A program made the translations under genes and the position numbers. From positions 372,001 to 436,000 of the forward strand of contig JADDOH010023653.1 in the NCBI GenBank assembly GCA_016648135.1: a DNA stretch of 64,000 bases, written 5' to 3'. Within the stretch, counting starts at the first letter, position 1. Each line of letters opens with the position of its first letter. Positions 1 to 11,960 of the stretch are shown here, in pieces. The stretch comes from Agrypnia vestita (Eukaryota > Arthropoda > Insecta > Trichoptera > Phryganeidae). Under the pieces are notes generated by a model that saw only the letters and a list, made by a program, of their open reading frames with translations, ran no database searches and was not told the origin of the DNA.

Positions 1-1549
1 GAATTTGGCAACAATTGTATTCTTCCGGCACTGAAAGTTTGTTAGGTTTTCTTTGTTGAACGAACGACATCTCTTTGTATTGTCTTGGTCCGTCGGCCAT
101 ACGTTACCAGTTGTTTTCTTTATCTGTTTGCTGCGCAACCGGAGAGTTCGTACTTTGTCTCAAGTTGGACTACTCGTTTTGAAGAAACCGTTTTAATAAA
201 AACTTTTATTGTGGGACCATTATCTATCTATCGACAGTCCACCATCCGTGTTCTTGTTAGATAAACCTGCAAACCTTTCTTAGACAGTATGTTGATCGTC
301 AACAATTCAAATTTTATTTAAGAACACTAAAATATCTATAATTTTTTTCTAATCTTTAATAAATTTATAGTTAAAAGCATAAAATATATCTCTCAGGCGC
401 AAGATATTTATAATGTAAGTGATTCATTGTTTTCTGGCAGTACAATATAAATATATACAGGGAGTTAATGGAAAAATTATTATTTAGCATGATGCAGAAT
501 TTTATCTAATAACACATTAACATAAGTAGGAAAATATTAAAATAATTATATTAATACCGTACGAATAAGCAAGGCAAGATTCAAACCTATCTTGGCAACT
601 TGTATGTGTCTTGTCTTAAGAGGAAAAATTGATGATAATTTAATTTAAAAGAAACCAAACAAAAACAGTAAATTTGAACGAAATATTGAGTCAACAATGA
701 TGCCGTTCAAAAAATTGATCAATTTAAAATAGATAAGTAAGGGAGGTTCCTACGTATTTTCATAAGCTATAAAATGGTTCAGAAAAGAATCCATAAAGCA
801 TATCATGTTTAGATGCCGCTTCTAGCCCAGAACATAAAGAATTGGGAGGACATTATTACGAGCCGTTAATCCGTAAAAAATTACGGGGTAAAATTACTAA
901 ATTAATATAAATGTCAAGACCGTGTATTTTGGTTGTGCGACCCTTGCGCGATCCTGAGCTCCGCGGTGATTGACATTCACTCTCGGATACCCTTGCCTCG
1001 TTAGCGGCTTGTCAGTGTTGTTGTTTTAAGTCCAGCAAATTGCGTTCAGTCTGAGACCGGAGAGAACCGGTAGATGCGTGTTGATCGGTAGAAGGCCCCT
1101 TTGGAACAACACGGGAAGCGCAGACGTCAGCAAAAGACCACTGTTTGAAAAAAGCTCGCGTTGGCGGAGCAGGCACACGTCTCCAAGCTAGAAACAAGTC
1201 GGAGGATCAGGTGCCCGATGGAGTGATGGAGTCAATAGATAAACCCAGAGAGTAAGTACATCGTGTCAACCGTTAGGCAGACAGACTAGAGATATTTTAT
1301 ATCAAGGTGAAATGGAATGGATATTTTCAAGTCAGAAAAACTGGTCCGGTAAAAAATTGTCGGCTTGACGTTTTACCGAATTTTTCAACAACACCACTAC
1401 CGCCAAAATTTACTTATAAAAATATTACGCCGATTTAGAATATTCCGCACTCGTTGTGCATCAAACTAGCCGCCATGTCTTGTTACAAGATTCCGGATGT
1501 GGGAGCTTCCGGAAAAGTAGGCGTATTTATTCTTGAAAGTGCGTTGTTT
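1..1549. other. AT-rich non-coding stretch, no gene seen
   Basis: I see no supported gene here. Two patches are richer in GC than the surroundings: about 1-260 and about 930-1230. The first contains AATAAAA-type signals and could be the edge of an old retroelement, but no LTR pair, primer site or protein similarity is visible. The second gives a 61-codon antisense frame with no recognisable domain. The rest is low-complexity AT-rich sequence. Confidence 0.5.
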
Positions 1550-1663
1550 TCTGTGTATAGTTTTCTAGGATATTCTGCCATGTATATGTGACCTCTCTAG
1601 CCACCCTCTTGGCTAGAGAGGTCACATATACTTGGCAGAATATCCCAGAAAACTATACACAGA
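1550..1663. repeat. Fold-back (palindromic) copy of a dispersed repeat
   Basis: Two 54-base arms (1550-1603 and 1610-1663) are reverse complements with about two mismatches and a 6-base spacer. The arm sequence, including GATATTCTGCCA and GTGACCTCTCT, recurs at 46980-47140 in a single, non-palindromic form, and a related palindrome lies at 29086-29150. This is therefore one end of a dispersed repeat family that has been duplicated in inverted orientation. The RNA or single-stranded DNA would form a long hairpin. The class of the parent element is not known to me. Confidence 0.8.
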
Positions 1664-3099
1664 AGATTCTGAACGACCGTGAAAACCTGAGTGCGTTGCT
1701 GTTATTATAAATTATTATTTCAAAAATCTTCTCTAGTGGTCAATAAGAACATTTCAGTTCACTCGTTAAGTAAGTTACCCCGGATATTTTGAATTCGAGT
1801 CATCTCGAAGATAGTAAAATCTTCTCCTCATTTAGGGGGCAAATTCGGCAAAACCGCTTTATAACAATTGAATTTAATATTATCCGCTTGACAATATATA
1901 TATTGATATGTTGTTTTAGACTTTATTCGTTCGTGATTTATTAGATTTACTAGGTACATCTTGATAAACATGGTATTACTTATACAATCAGGTAAAAAAT
2001 TATCAATCTTCTGATATAGATTTCTCGAGTTTTATCGTATGAATATAGGCAGTGTAAACTTGATTGCATTAAAGAATTTTGAAAAAGTTTGTAGCTGTGG
2101 CGTGCAGCGCTTAAAGGTAAAAAAGCAGTGCATTAGTTAAGTTTCTGGGAAACAAATATTTATTAAATAATCCTTATCTTAAGAAAAAGTCGATTTAAAA
2201 TTCTAGCAATAATTCGTCCTACGGCTGGATATTTTATTTTCGACGTTTCTGTATTCAACTTCATGTCAATTCTTAATTTATCTCACTTATTTGCGTCCAA
2301 CAAATTTGATCCATAGATCTAGTTAACTCGAGAAAAAACTCGTCTTGACTCCTCTCTATGTCTGTGAGTTTTTTGTAATGGACAAGTAAATTTTTAAAAC
2401 AAAGTGTTTCTTCGAAAGGTCTATTGTGACGTGAGAACTGCGCGTACTTCACATGCAGAAATGACATATTTTACAAATTTCACTCAAAACTTTATGTGTG
2501 AATTCTATTTCTCTTTTCTACGGTGAATTCTATATGTCAAATCATAATGATTATGTTGAGTATGTTTGTTCTTTTATTATTTTCACATGAATTCCTGAGT
2601 TCAACAACAAATTCAATCCGTTTCTATTTACATGAATTAGCTTATAGTAATTTATTAAGAAACTTCGTAAAATGCAAGTTTTTGAACATTTTTTACGCAG
2701 TATTAAAATGTTTATTTAAGACGACATTGCCAATGATGAAATCATAAAATGTTTTATTTATTTGTGAAAAGAAATGTATATCTGTAATTAGTATTATCCC
2801 CGTTTTAATTATAGAAAAATCGTATTCAAAATATATAGATTTTTTTTGTCGTATTACCTATATATATAATATTTATTAATTTAGAAAATCCTTCTTTACA
2901 ACATTTATTTTATAGTGCAATTATTTTTGTGGATTAAAGCTACTCAGAATAGTTCATTACATACAGATTAAAAAATACAAATTATGTAGGTGTATACCGA
3001 TATAGATATATGCGTATATATATATTTTAAATATAGGTATATAATCGGTCACAGCACAACCTATGTTTATACCCACTGCACGCCACTGATTAGTGGTAT
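1664..3099. other. AT-rich non-coding stretch, no gene seen
   Basis: Low-complexity AT-rich DNA. Reading frames of 60-74 codons occur on both strands but show no domain, no codon bias and no neighbouring signal, so I do not call them genes. Confidence 0.5.
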
Positions 3100-3249
3100 G
3101 GGGAGGGTTAAAGGAGGAGGGCTGAAATTGCGTCTTTGTTACCCGCTGGGTCCTAAATATTAAGTATGCAAAATTTGGGTCAGATCGGTCAAACGGTGTA
3201 GATTTGTATAGAGAAGAGACAGACAGACATTTAGTTTTATAGGTATAGA
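3100..3249 (-). mobile_element. Helitron 5' end fragment (non-autonomous)
   Basis: Read on the minus strand, this starts TCTATACCTATAAAA followed by GTCTGTCTGTCT, the same 5' end as the complete copies at 8136, 27226 and 38875. The base before the terminal TC is an A, as expected for Helitron insertion between A and T. It continues with the family's CTATACAAATC and ACCGATC motifs, then is lost at about 3100, so the 3' hairpin and CTRR end are missing. Confidence 0.7.
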
Positions 3250-4841
3250 TTATACAAAATACATTTGACATAGTATTATTAATGTAATACAAATATAAAT
3301 TTTAATGATAATAATGGCCCGTGTCCGCGGATGAGATTTTTATGACATTTTCGTCTTGAGACAAATTTCGAAAATAGGATCTAACTCCTTGTGTTTACCT
3401 CCAGATATTAACAAATACACACGGTATTTACCGAGTATTTATCTTAACCAAATCTATGAGATTTATATAATCTTGTCTTATTCTGTATTTTACAACGGCT
3501 GTAAGTGAATGGATAACTATTTGAGTTTTTTTTCGTTTTCCTATATTTTTATTCTGTAATACTCAATTCATATCAAAACAATTAGCAATTAACCTTTTTT
3601 GTATTCATTTCTTGTTTCTTAGGTGGCATATTATAGATTGGATTTTGGGAAAAAGGATGGTATTTTTTAAATAGATAGTTTATTAAATTATTATCTTCAG
3701 TAAAAACGTGCGGTAGGTATATAGGTACATACTTTTATTTTCAAAAATGTAATTGGTTAAAAAAATTCCAGTCCTTGCAATATTTTAAGCTATTTCATTT
3801 CAAATTTTAAAAGTAATGTCACGTAGCTTGTCTGCCATACATACCAAATTATATTGTTTGTGCGATGTAAAACACTTTTTGCACACCGAGAATATTTTTT
3901 AACATTTGTGAGTGTTAATTTGCTAACTTCTTTTTAGGTTTACTGTAAAATTTACGTGACACATTTTTTACGAAGTAATTAATTTTATTTTGTGCTCAAC
4001 ATAATTACAGGCTTATTATGACGTTAAATCAACTCCCATTTAAAAAAAAAATATTTCAAATACCTATATTATGTATTAATCAACTTATTTTTACAACATA
4101 TACATTTAAGCATTAAATCCAATTAGAAACACAATGATATATTAAAAAAACGGAATTCATTCTATCTAGTTTATGAAATATTATATTATCTAATCGACCA
4201 TTAAAAGGATCAACAATTTGTTACACATTTGAATTTGTATTCAATAAACAGCCAGCATCCGGTGATATCCAGAATTCATTTATATTTTGAAACAAATTAT
4301 ATCTTTTGAAATAAAAATAATAACCTTGTATGCAAAATTTTGGAGAGTCAGAATTTCTAAAGAGTGGGTTGGGTGAGTTCACTTTCCTCAAGGCCCATGA
4401 GTGCACGCGAAAAAATGTATTACATTAAGTAAAATACACATTTATACCGGGGTTATGTTATGCAAATTTATAAAAATTAAAAATTAACATATTTGTGGAA
4501 TACTATAAAGAAGGGGTGAAGGATATCGCTTAAGAGGGTGAAGATAGGATAAATGTCAAACAGTCATTCAAGTTTATATAATACTCGTTTTACTATTCGA
4601 CATTATCTGTGACCTATTATGGATTCTTGTTCATATAAATTTAATATTCCCTTAGACTCTAATTAAAAAAATTAAAAGAATATGTACGCTTCCGAGAAGT
4701 GAAGAAGCCAAAACGCATCAAGTCGTTACAAATTATTCTAAACGAGTACGGAACGAGCTGGGCAAATATAATGAAGCCAGAAGTGCACCGTTCCAGACAG
4801 ATTTCCATTTAATATTGATTTATAGGTACTAGACAACTTTC
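3250..4841. other. AT-rich non-coding stretch, no gene seen
   Basis: No supported gene or repeat boundary. The patch at 4680-4800 has a more complex composition, and a weak coding-like look, but contains no recognisable protein motif. Confidence 0.45.
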
Positions 4842-5624
4842 AAAATATTGATTGTATTATTTGTATGTATCTACTTATATTATTTGATTAATTATACTTG
4901 CATGTTTCGGTGTAATTAATCAAATAATATAATGTTTTCATCGTCAGGGTGTTATATATATCAAATATAGGTGTCAAAATATCAAAATGAATAATGTCTT
5001 TTTTTTCTAAATTATTTGAAAAAATATTTTTGCTAAAGTTCTTGATTACTCGCAATTATTGGAAAAAAATTGGAATTGGGCTAGTAGTTAAATTTAATTG
5101 ATTATTAATAATATTTTGTTTACTATTATATGCTTTACTAATTTGTAATGATTTTAAATTATTCAATTTTAGACCAAAATTATTTATGTGTAAAATAGAA
5201 AGTCCTAATTTTTTTTCAAAATCGTGATTATCTTCTTATAAATTCAGAAAAACCATGATTATTTAGGCATCACAAATGCTCTTTAACTCTTACATTGATA
5301 TTTCGACCGGTTTTTTTCAATATAAACCGCTGTAGGTACAATCTTTACACAGTGACTGTTTATAAACATCTGAATTGTTAAATATATTATCTTTATTATC
5401 TTTATGTTTACTTAAAAAGTTTACTTAAGAAATAGAAAATATTTCAACACTAAATTTTTTAGATGTAAAAAGTAAAAGATGTTTAGATGAAAATATTTCG
5501 ACTCTAAATTTTTTTAAATGTAACTTTTTAAAACTAATAATAAAATCGAATTTAAAATTGAGAGAAAGGTTTAATTAATCAAATAATGTAAGTGGATACA
5601 TACAAATAATACAATCAATATTTT
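4842..5624. mobile_element. MITE-like element with 53-bp terminal inverted repeats
   Basis: Positions 4842-4894 and 5572-5624 are reverse complements over 53 bases with about two mismatches; both contain ATTGATTGTATTATTTG and TTATTTGATTAATTA. A shorter internal inverted copy of the inner arm sits at 4912-4932. The interior is AT-rich and non-coding. Size and structure fit a non-autonomous DNA transposon, but I could not define a target-site duplication or assign a superfamily. Confidence 0.6.
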
Positions 5625-5667
5625 AAAAATGTCAATCTACGATGTTGCTGAATCAATTGAAAAAAAC

Positions 5668-6083
5668 TAACCCATAAAAAACAAGTTTTTATTATACTCC
5701 CTTTCTCATTTACTATTGGCAACTGGTTTGTCGCTTAACCTACGCGTTGGGCTTCGGTCGAGCGACGCTACGAAAGGGAGTAATAAAAAATTTCCAAAAA
5801 TCCAAAGTTATACTATAATCAGGTTCCGTGTCTACCAGACGCGTTGAAATATTTCCATACAACTTTTTTAACGAAAATTTGATAGATCTTCTTTATCGTC
5901 GCCACGAGTCTGCTTGCAAAGTTTCAGCTCGATTGGATCACGGGTTTAAAATGGATCCAAAGTTTTTTCGTCAGACAAGAAGACAATTCGTCAGACAACA
6001 AGGGGTTTAAAATGGATCCAAAGTTTTTTCGTCAGACAAGAAGACAAGCAGACGCCACGAGTTAATATAAAGGGAGTAAAAAT
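5668..6083 (+). repeat. CTC3 dispersed repeat, copy 1
   Basis: It begins AACCCATAAAAA...AAGTTTTTATTATACTCCCTTT and ends ATAAAGGGAGTAAAAAT, so the edges are imperfect inverted repeats (TTTTTA..CTCCCTTT against AAAGGGAGTAAAAA). Diagnostic internal blocks are GCTTCGGTCGAGCGACGCTA, GTGTCTACCAGACGCG, CACGAGTCTGCTTGCAAAG, TTTCAGCTCGATTGGATCA and CAGACGCCACGAGTTAA. Copies occur at nine or more places in this window on both strands. This copy has a short internal direct duplication near 5940-6045 around GGATCCAAAGTTTTTTCGTC. It is non-coding; the class is unknown to me, though the edges suggest a DNA element. Confidence 0.7.
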
Positions 6084-6099
6084 AGACAACTTTCTGTCA

Positions 6100-6440
6100 C
6101 CACGACAATTGATTATTCACAATTCGAAACCTCCATGCAGTTGGTTCGACTGTCGCAGCCCAGTACAAAAAATGGAGTCAAGATTTTAATCCTGGACAAG
6201 CTCGCGTCTGCGCCAAGCCCACGTGGAATGCCCACGGAGCTGTGTCCGCTAGTGTTTTGAATGAAATTTATGCGGTTGCTAAAATAAAATGGCAACCGTC
6301 CAGCAACGGTGTCCAGCGCATCCCACTTCAATTATAATTATTGCACGCTGCCCCCCGGCTCCAAAATTTTCTCCATGGAAAGAGCCTTCGCATTCCGTAC
6401 GTCGTTGTTTTCCACCCAAAACTGTTTATATGGAGCTATA
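6100..6440. other. Compositionally complex unique patch
   Basis: Unlike its AT-rich flanks, this stretch is balanced in composition and not visibly repeated in the window. Open frames run on both strands (for instance antisense 6113-6331, 72 codons), but none has a recognisable domain and I see no splice structure that would settle it. It could be an old exon, a conserved regulatory element or an unrecognised repeat. Confidence 0.25.
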
Positions 6441-8051
6441 TTTTTAATAAATTATTTATTTCTAAAAAACTATTTATACTTTTTGATGAAAATTTTTCTT
6501 TCTCTACTTTTGAATTTTTCGTGTAAGTTTAACATTAGTCTATCGTAATACTCTCTTCATAATACCGCAAACATATCTTCATAATACGGCAAACAAACTA
6601 ATAAAAATATATACATAGTATGGCGATGTTGAGTTTGAAAAATTTTTTACATCAAACTTATATACATCATGGTGTCAGGATTTGATGATGTTAATTGGCC
6701 GTTCAATTTGATGATATTAACGCGTTCACTTTATTTTTTTCTTAAGGACTAACAATGGAACATATCTACTCTAACATGGCAACAATAATTTAAGAGCTAG
6801 ACGCAACAGTAGAAGAGAACCTCTATTGCGAGAGATTAACTTGACTCACTGATAAGAACAGTTCTACCGTAAGTTTTGACGCACGTATTACCGTACTGAA
6901 ACATCGATTCCCTCAGGGAAACCATCCGCAAATCCATCCGCGATCTAACCCAAAAGACATCCGTATTCCAAATATAAACATATATAATATTCTTCCGATA
7001 CATCGATAGGGTATTTTCCTATCCATAGTTTATTATTTTAGTTTGTTTACTACCCTGATTCGCCAATTTCAATATTGGTCCTGGATTAAATATAAAATAT
7101 TCTATTTTTTTTATATTTTCTTGTATAATTCTCTTGTATTGTAATCAATGATACAATATACTTTGACAAAAAATTACAAAAAGTATAAAAACTACGTTAC
7201 ATATAACAAAAATTTGACATTTAACAAAAGTATATGTTTGTGAAAAACGTATTTTATATTTACAAAAATATGTTTTTCATATCTGTATGACGTTGAAAGT
7301 AACGGATTATTTTTTTGAAGATCATAGAAAATTGATCAGAATATTCTGGTGAGCAGATGACCATGTGCATGATTACATGTTGATGGGGAAGAAAGAAAAT
7401 AATTCTTAGGGATTGTGGCACTTTTTGAACCCCTTTTTTAAGACCTTTAACTTTTTTTAAGAAATGTGATTATTAATAGGTACTTACGTATATATCGTTA
7501 AAATGATGAAAAATTGTATACTGCAATTAAAAAACACATAAATACTCTCTATAAAATGATGTTAAGAACTGTCCTTTCAGTGAACAAGATCATTTGAAAC
7601 TTCCGAGGAAACTTTTTGACTTCAGAAATACTTTTATTAACGAGATGAATAATTCCAGCGATAACTTTTTGTCACAAGTCACAAGTTATGGAGGAAATTT
7701 TCAGGTTTTAATTAAATTAATCTGCTCAGCGATGGACCGTGTTGAGAGATCTACGCAATAGATTTTTTGTCATTAGTCAGGATAAGAAGAAAGTCATTAG
7801 AACATCCGTGGCCCTCGCAATTCGGAAGGATAAATAGCCCCTAGCCGTCTTCACATAAATAATTTCAATCTGACGCTGATGGTAACCTAATAAAGTTAAA
7901 AGATGTGCCCGAGTGTTAACTTTCAAATTTATCACCAGCATCGTATCAAATTATATACTTCGCAATAACTTTTCGTTGTTTTTTGCTAATGAAGAATAAT
8001 TGTGATGTTCCCAGAATTTTAATGATAACCATTATTTAGAATGAAGCATTA
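6441..8051. other. AT-rich non-coding stretch, no gene seen
   Basis: No gene or bounded element is supported. The section at 7560-7920 is somewhat more complex but has no long frame. Confidence 0.45.
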
Positions 8052-8110
8052 GCATTTGACAACTAAATATTTATAATAATGACATTTGACGGCTAAATAT
8101 TTATAATAAT
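8052..8110. repeat. Two-copy 30-bp tandem repeat
   Basis: The unit CATTTGACaaCTAAATATTTATAATAAT is repeated directly at an offset of about 30 bases with two changes, immediately upstream of the Helitron at 8136. Confidence 0.7.
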
Positions 8111-8135
8111 ATTAAATTTGATAATTAATTATCTA

Positions 8136-8790
8136 TCTATACCTATAAAACCCAATGTCTGTCTGTCTGTCTGTTCTCTATACAAATCCACACTGTTTGT
8201 CTGATTCGATTCAAATTTTGCATACTTATGCTTTGGGACCCGGCGAGTAACATAGGCAACATTTCCATTCTCATACCCCTTCCCCTCCCCATGACATATT
8301 TTCGATGCAAATCTGTACCGTTTGACCGATCGCACTCAAAATTTGGGAATTTATTCTTTAGGACTCAGCAAGTAACATAGGCGATATTTCCCCCATATTC
8401 TCATACCCCTTCCCCTCCCCCTGACATATTTTCGATTCAAATCTGTACCGTTTGACCGATCGGACTCAAAATTTGGAAACTTATTCTTTAGGACTCGGCG
8501 CGTAATATAGGCGATATTTCCTCCCTATTCTCATACCTCTTTTACTCCCCCTGACATATTTTCGTTGCAAATCTGTACCGTTTGACCGATCGGACTCAAA
8601 ATTTGGAAACTTATTTTTAGGACTCAGCGAGTGACATAGGCAATATTTCCCCCCTATTCTCATACCCCTTCCCCCACCTTGATATATTTTCGATGCGAAA
8701 CTATACCGTTCGAATCAAACCTTTGTTTTCCCCACAAATTTATTTTCAACCTAATCCTTAACCCGTGCTACGCCGGGTACGAACAGCTGG
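8136..8790 (+). mobile_element. Complete non-autonomous Helitron, 655 bp
   Basis: The 5' end is TCTATACCTATAAAA and the 3' end is CAGCTGG, preceded by a hairpin ACCCG(8761-8765)...CGGGT(8774-8778). The base before is A (8135) and the base after is T (8791). These are the structural marks of Helitrons: 5'-TC, 3' hairpin about 10 bases before CTRR, insertion between A and T, no target duplication. The interior has three units of about 130 bp with ACCGTTTGACCGATCG at 8317, 8447 and 8577. No Rep/helicase is encoded, so mobility would depend on an autonomous partner elsewhere. Sister copies lie at 27226, 38875 and, diverged, at 24825 and 25489. Confidence 0.85.
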
Positions 8791-9267
8791 TTTATAATAA
8801 AACTATTTTATATTTATTAAGTATGAGAGGCAGACGGTTCACAATTCCCTGAGTTCCCCTCAGGCCGCAGGCTCATCAATAAAAGAACTGCTTTATGGTG
8901 TTTTCTTTTTATTTGTATCAAATTAACTCCAACCTATAGTGGTGCATATTTTTAAAATATAACATATTCGATTACATAATTTTAATTTTGATATTTGAAT
9001 ATAAATAAGAGTGAACTGTTTTTACGTGTATGGATAAACATTTGTTTTTTTTATTCTTCGTATTTAATTTACCGTTTTACCTTATTAATATTATTTATAT
9101 TACAATTTATGTACATTAAAGAAAACACATTTTCCAAAAATTAATTTCTATAATTAATTATTCAAAATATACAAAAATTAATTATTCCTCTAGCGGTAGT
9201 TACACAAAGGTATTTATGACTATTGCATTATAAAAAGTAGTTTGCTTTAAAAATGGAATAAGAAAGT
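8791..9267. other. AT-rich non-coding stretch, no gene seen
   Basis: Low-complexity AT-rich DNA between a Helitron and two CTC3 repeats; nothing further supported. Confidence 0.5.
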
Positions 9268-9656
9268 AACCCAATAAAACCCAAGTTTTTATTATACTCC
9301 CTTTCTCATTTACTAGTGGAAACTGGTTTGGCGCTTAACCAACGCGTTGGGCTTCGGTCGGGCGACGCTACGAAAGGGAGTAATAAAAATTTTTCAAAAA
9401 TCCAAAATTATACTAAAATCAGGTTTAGTGTCTACCAGATGCGTCGCAGTCTCTTCATACAACTTACTTAGTTGTATGAAAAAAACATTAAAAATTTGAA
9501 AATTATCAATTTTTTTTAGCGAAAATTTGATATATCTTGTCGCCACTAGTCTGCTTGAAAAGTTTCAGCTCGATTAGATCACGGGAAAAGGGTTAAAAAT
9601 CGATCCGAAGTTTTTGCGTCAAGAAGAACGCCACGAGTTTATAAAGGGAGTAAAAA
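9268..9656 (+). repeat. CTC3 dispersed repeat, copy 2
   Basis: Full-length copy: AACCCAATAAAACCCAAG at the left edge, then TTATACTCCCTTTCTC, the GCTTCGGTCGGGCGACGCTA block, GTGTCTACCAGATGCG, TTTCAGCTCGATTAGATCA, and the right edge ATAAAGGGAGTAAAAA. It is followed with almost no gap by copy 3, so the two form a tandem pair. Confidence 0.7.
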
Positions 9657-9657
9657 A

Positions 9658-9968
9658 TTAACCCATAAAAACCAAGTTTTTACAACGCTCCCTTTCTCAT
9701 TTTCTGATTTCGTGTCTACCATATGCGTCGGAATCTCCATACAACTTGTATGAAAAAACCATTAAAAATTTGAAAAATCCAACATTATACAATAATTTTT
9801 TTTTTTTTCAACGAAAATTTGATAGATCTACTTGATCGTCACCACGAGTCTGCTTGCAAAGTTTCAGCTCGATTGGATCACGGAAAAAGGGTTAAAAATC
9901 GATCCAAAAAATTTTCGACGGCAAAGAAGTAAGCAGACGCCACTAGTTAATATAAAGGGAGTAAAAAT
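9658..9968 (+). repeat. CTC3 dispersed repeat, copy 3
   Basis: Begins ACCCATAAAAACCAAGTTTTT directly after copy 2. It lacks the GGGCTTCGG...GACGCT block present in copy 2, and ends ATAAAGGGAGTAAAAAT. The internal deletion makes it shorter (about 310 against 390 bp), suggesting several length variants of the family. Confidence 0.65.
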
Positions 9969-10026
9969 GTCAATCAATTGAAAAGAGACTACATATAAGG
10001 TCGAATTTTTTTGGTTTACTTACCAA

Positions 10027-10100
10027 GCTGCCGTGGCGAAATTGGATAACGTGGCGATAGAATATATAATGGAGGTCCGTTGGTTCAAATCCCGGTAGCA
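10027..10100 (+). pseudogene. Degenerate tRNA-like sequence with Pol III A and B boxes
   Basis: A perfect A-box match TGGCGAAATTGG (10034-10045) and a B-box match GGTTCAAATCC (10082-10092) sit at tRNA-like spacing. The first seven bases GCTGCCG (10027-10033) pair with CGGTAGC (10093-10099) with one G-U. However, no anticodon stem forms in the AT-rich middle, and the T-arm overlaps the acceptor strand, as if a few bases were deleted there. I therefore read it as a tRNA pseudogene or the head of a tRNA-derived SINE and not as a working tRNA. Confidence 0.5.
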
Positions 10101-10739
10101 GTTTAAATGTTTTTTCGTTAGTTTGATTTTACTGTATGTTTTTTCTAATTGATTAATAAAAATGTGTTTCTAATTTATCTCAAAAATTTGTATTTATACG
10201 AATGTTAAATCTACATTAAACTACAGCTATAATTAGGGTTCATGATTGAAAATAGACAAACTTCATTAAATAAGAATTTATTATTATTATTCATTGGGTC
10301 TCAAAAATAAACGATAACCCAAAATAAGTATTTAAAAAAAAATACAAATAAGTATTTTCTTAATATGATTATATGGAGTTTGACATTTATATTGGAACAT
10401 TTTTTTCACATTTTTTTCAATAAAATAGCTGAAATTGGAGTATTTGACGAAAATATGCTGTAAAATTTCTAACACATATGTATTATGAAAAAAGAAAAGC
10501 TCAAACATTAAACATTTATATAAATAACCAACTGTACACTTCTGAATGACTCTATGAAATAAACTCTCAAGTTAAAACCCTTTTCAATACGGCACAGCTA
10601 AAAAACTCTAACCATATTTACGACGAATTCTTTATGTCATTATATGTGACAGGCCTTCAAAATGACAATACATTACTTTCACCCAAAACACCTGCTTTTT
10701 ATGATCGGCTATACATCTGTCAAATTGAATTCCGCATAA

Positions 10740-10960
10740 TTTCATTTAACCTGTCAATTCAAGGGGCGGTTTCTCTATGGGTCACCCGCACACGCGAGCT
10801 GACTCCATGAAACGTTTTTTTGGCGCATTCTGTATTTATTACCGGTCCCTCTATTAGTTGTACCTTTTGTCCATCATTTCGAAGTGGACACATAAAAGTA
10901 AGCACATATCGCTTATTCCATAAAACGATCAATGAAAGACACCGACATTTCATCGAAGAA
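10740..10960. other. Compositionally complex non-coding patch
   Basis: A balanced-composition stretch in AT-rich surroundings, not repeated elsewhere in the window. It contains several CATAAAA-type words (for instance CCATAAAACGATCAATG near 10918), of the kind bound by posterior Hox proteins, but such words are common by chance here. Candidate conserved non-coding element only. Confidence 0.2.
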
Positions 10961-11840
10961 TTTTGTTATTAATGAAATTGGTTAAAGTTTCAAATTAATA
11001 GTGTCATTACAAAAAGACAACATCTAAATATAATAAATTTAGTTGTCTATCTTTCTGTCTGCCTCTAACGTCTGTAATTGCTGAAATCACGCTGGAATTA
11101 CAACTTTAGATAATTTTACAATGTGCAATGGCTCATGCAATACGCAAGGGTCGCCCCATAAAATTGTACGGTCTTGACGTTTTTATTTTATTAATATTTA
11201 GTTTTAGGTTTAAGCGTATTCACTTCATTATATGTATTAAGTTTAAAATTGAAAAAAAAAACAATGGTTTTCTATTTGTAAATTTTCAGCTTCAAAATTC
11301 AGCAATTATAATGGCCCGTGATCCCCTGATTTCATAGTCCAGTTACAATAATATTGCATTAAATGTGATATTAAAATTAAACTGACTCCCTGTATAAATG
11401 TGTGTATAATGTAAACTGGCAATTTTTATATGTAAAGTATTCAATATTTGCCTCGGTATAGACCTAGCCCAGCGAGGCTGGCATTATGAATACAACTATT
11501 TAAGTTCAACTTTGTATGTAATAATGTAATAAAGACAAATATTGATTACGGTTTTTAAAGTAATTAACCAAAGTCTACGCCTACGGCTGTTTCTTCGATC
11601 CAGAAGACTCGCGCGATGTTCAGAAATTGTATAAATTGGAGTAGGTGGCAACAAATCACCCACAATGACTGGACGCAGTTCCAAGATCTAATCGTGAGTA
11701 AAATAAAGAAGATACACTTATATTATATTATAAAAATAATCATAACGAGCGTTCTTTATATCGATTGCATTACAATTAAATATAAATTATGAAAGAGTTT
11801 AAAAATATTATTCTATCACGTTCAAAACATTTCTGCCTTG

Positions 11841-11960
11841 GCGTTTCGGAACTGGAGAGAGCTGGCACTAAACCGAGATGAGTGGAGGAAAACTCTCGAG
11901 GAGGCTAAGACCCACCAGGGGTTGTAGCGCCAATAGTGATAATGATGATGATTATGTTCA
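11841..11960 (+). pseudogene. RTE-type LINE C-terminal tail with 3' end
   Basis: Frame 11841-11927 reads AFRNWRELALNRDEWRK, then TLEEAKTHQGL and a stop. This matches the short conserved tail (W..LA.DR..WR..VEEA..H.GL) that ends many RTE-like LINE proteins. It is followed within about 20 bases by a GATGATGAT-type tail, as expected for RTE 3' ends. Everything upstream is lost or unrecognisable, so this is a 5'-truncated insertion on the plus strand. Confidence 0.6.

Noticed and set aside
1..260. Possible LTR or retroviral leader at the window edge
   Set aside because: No second LTR, primer-binding site or gag/pol similarity could be identified in the window.
6113..6331. 72-codon antisense frame in a GC-richer patch
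   Set aside because: Equally long frames exist on the other strand and none matches a family; kept only as a complex patch.
8136..8790. CRISPR-like spaced repeats
   Set aside because: The 130-bp units are long, diverged and lie inside a Helitron in a eukaryotic genome; no short identical repeats with unique spacers or cas genes.
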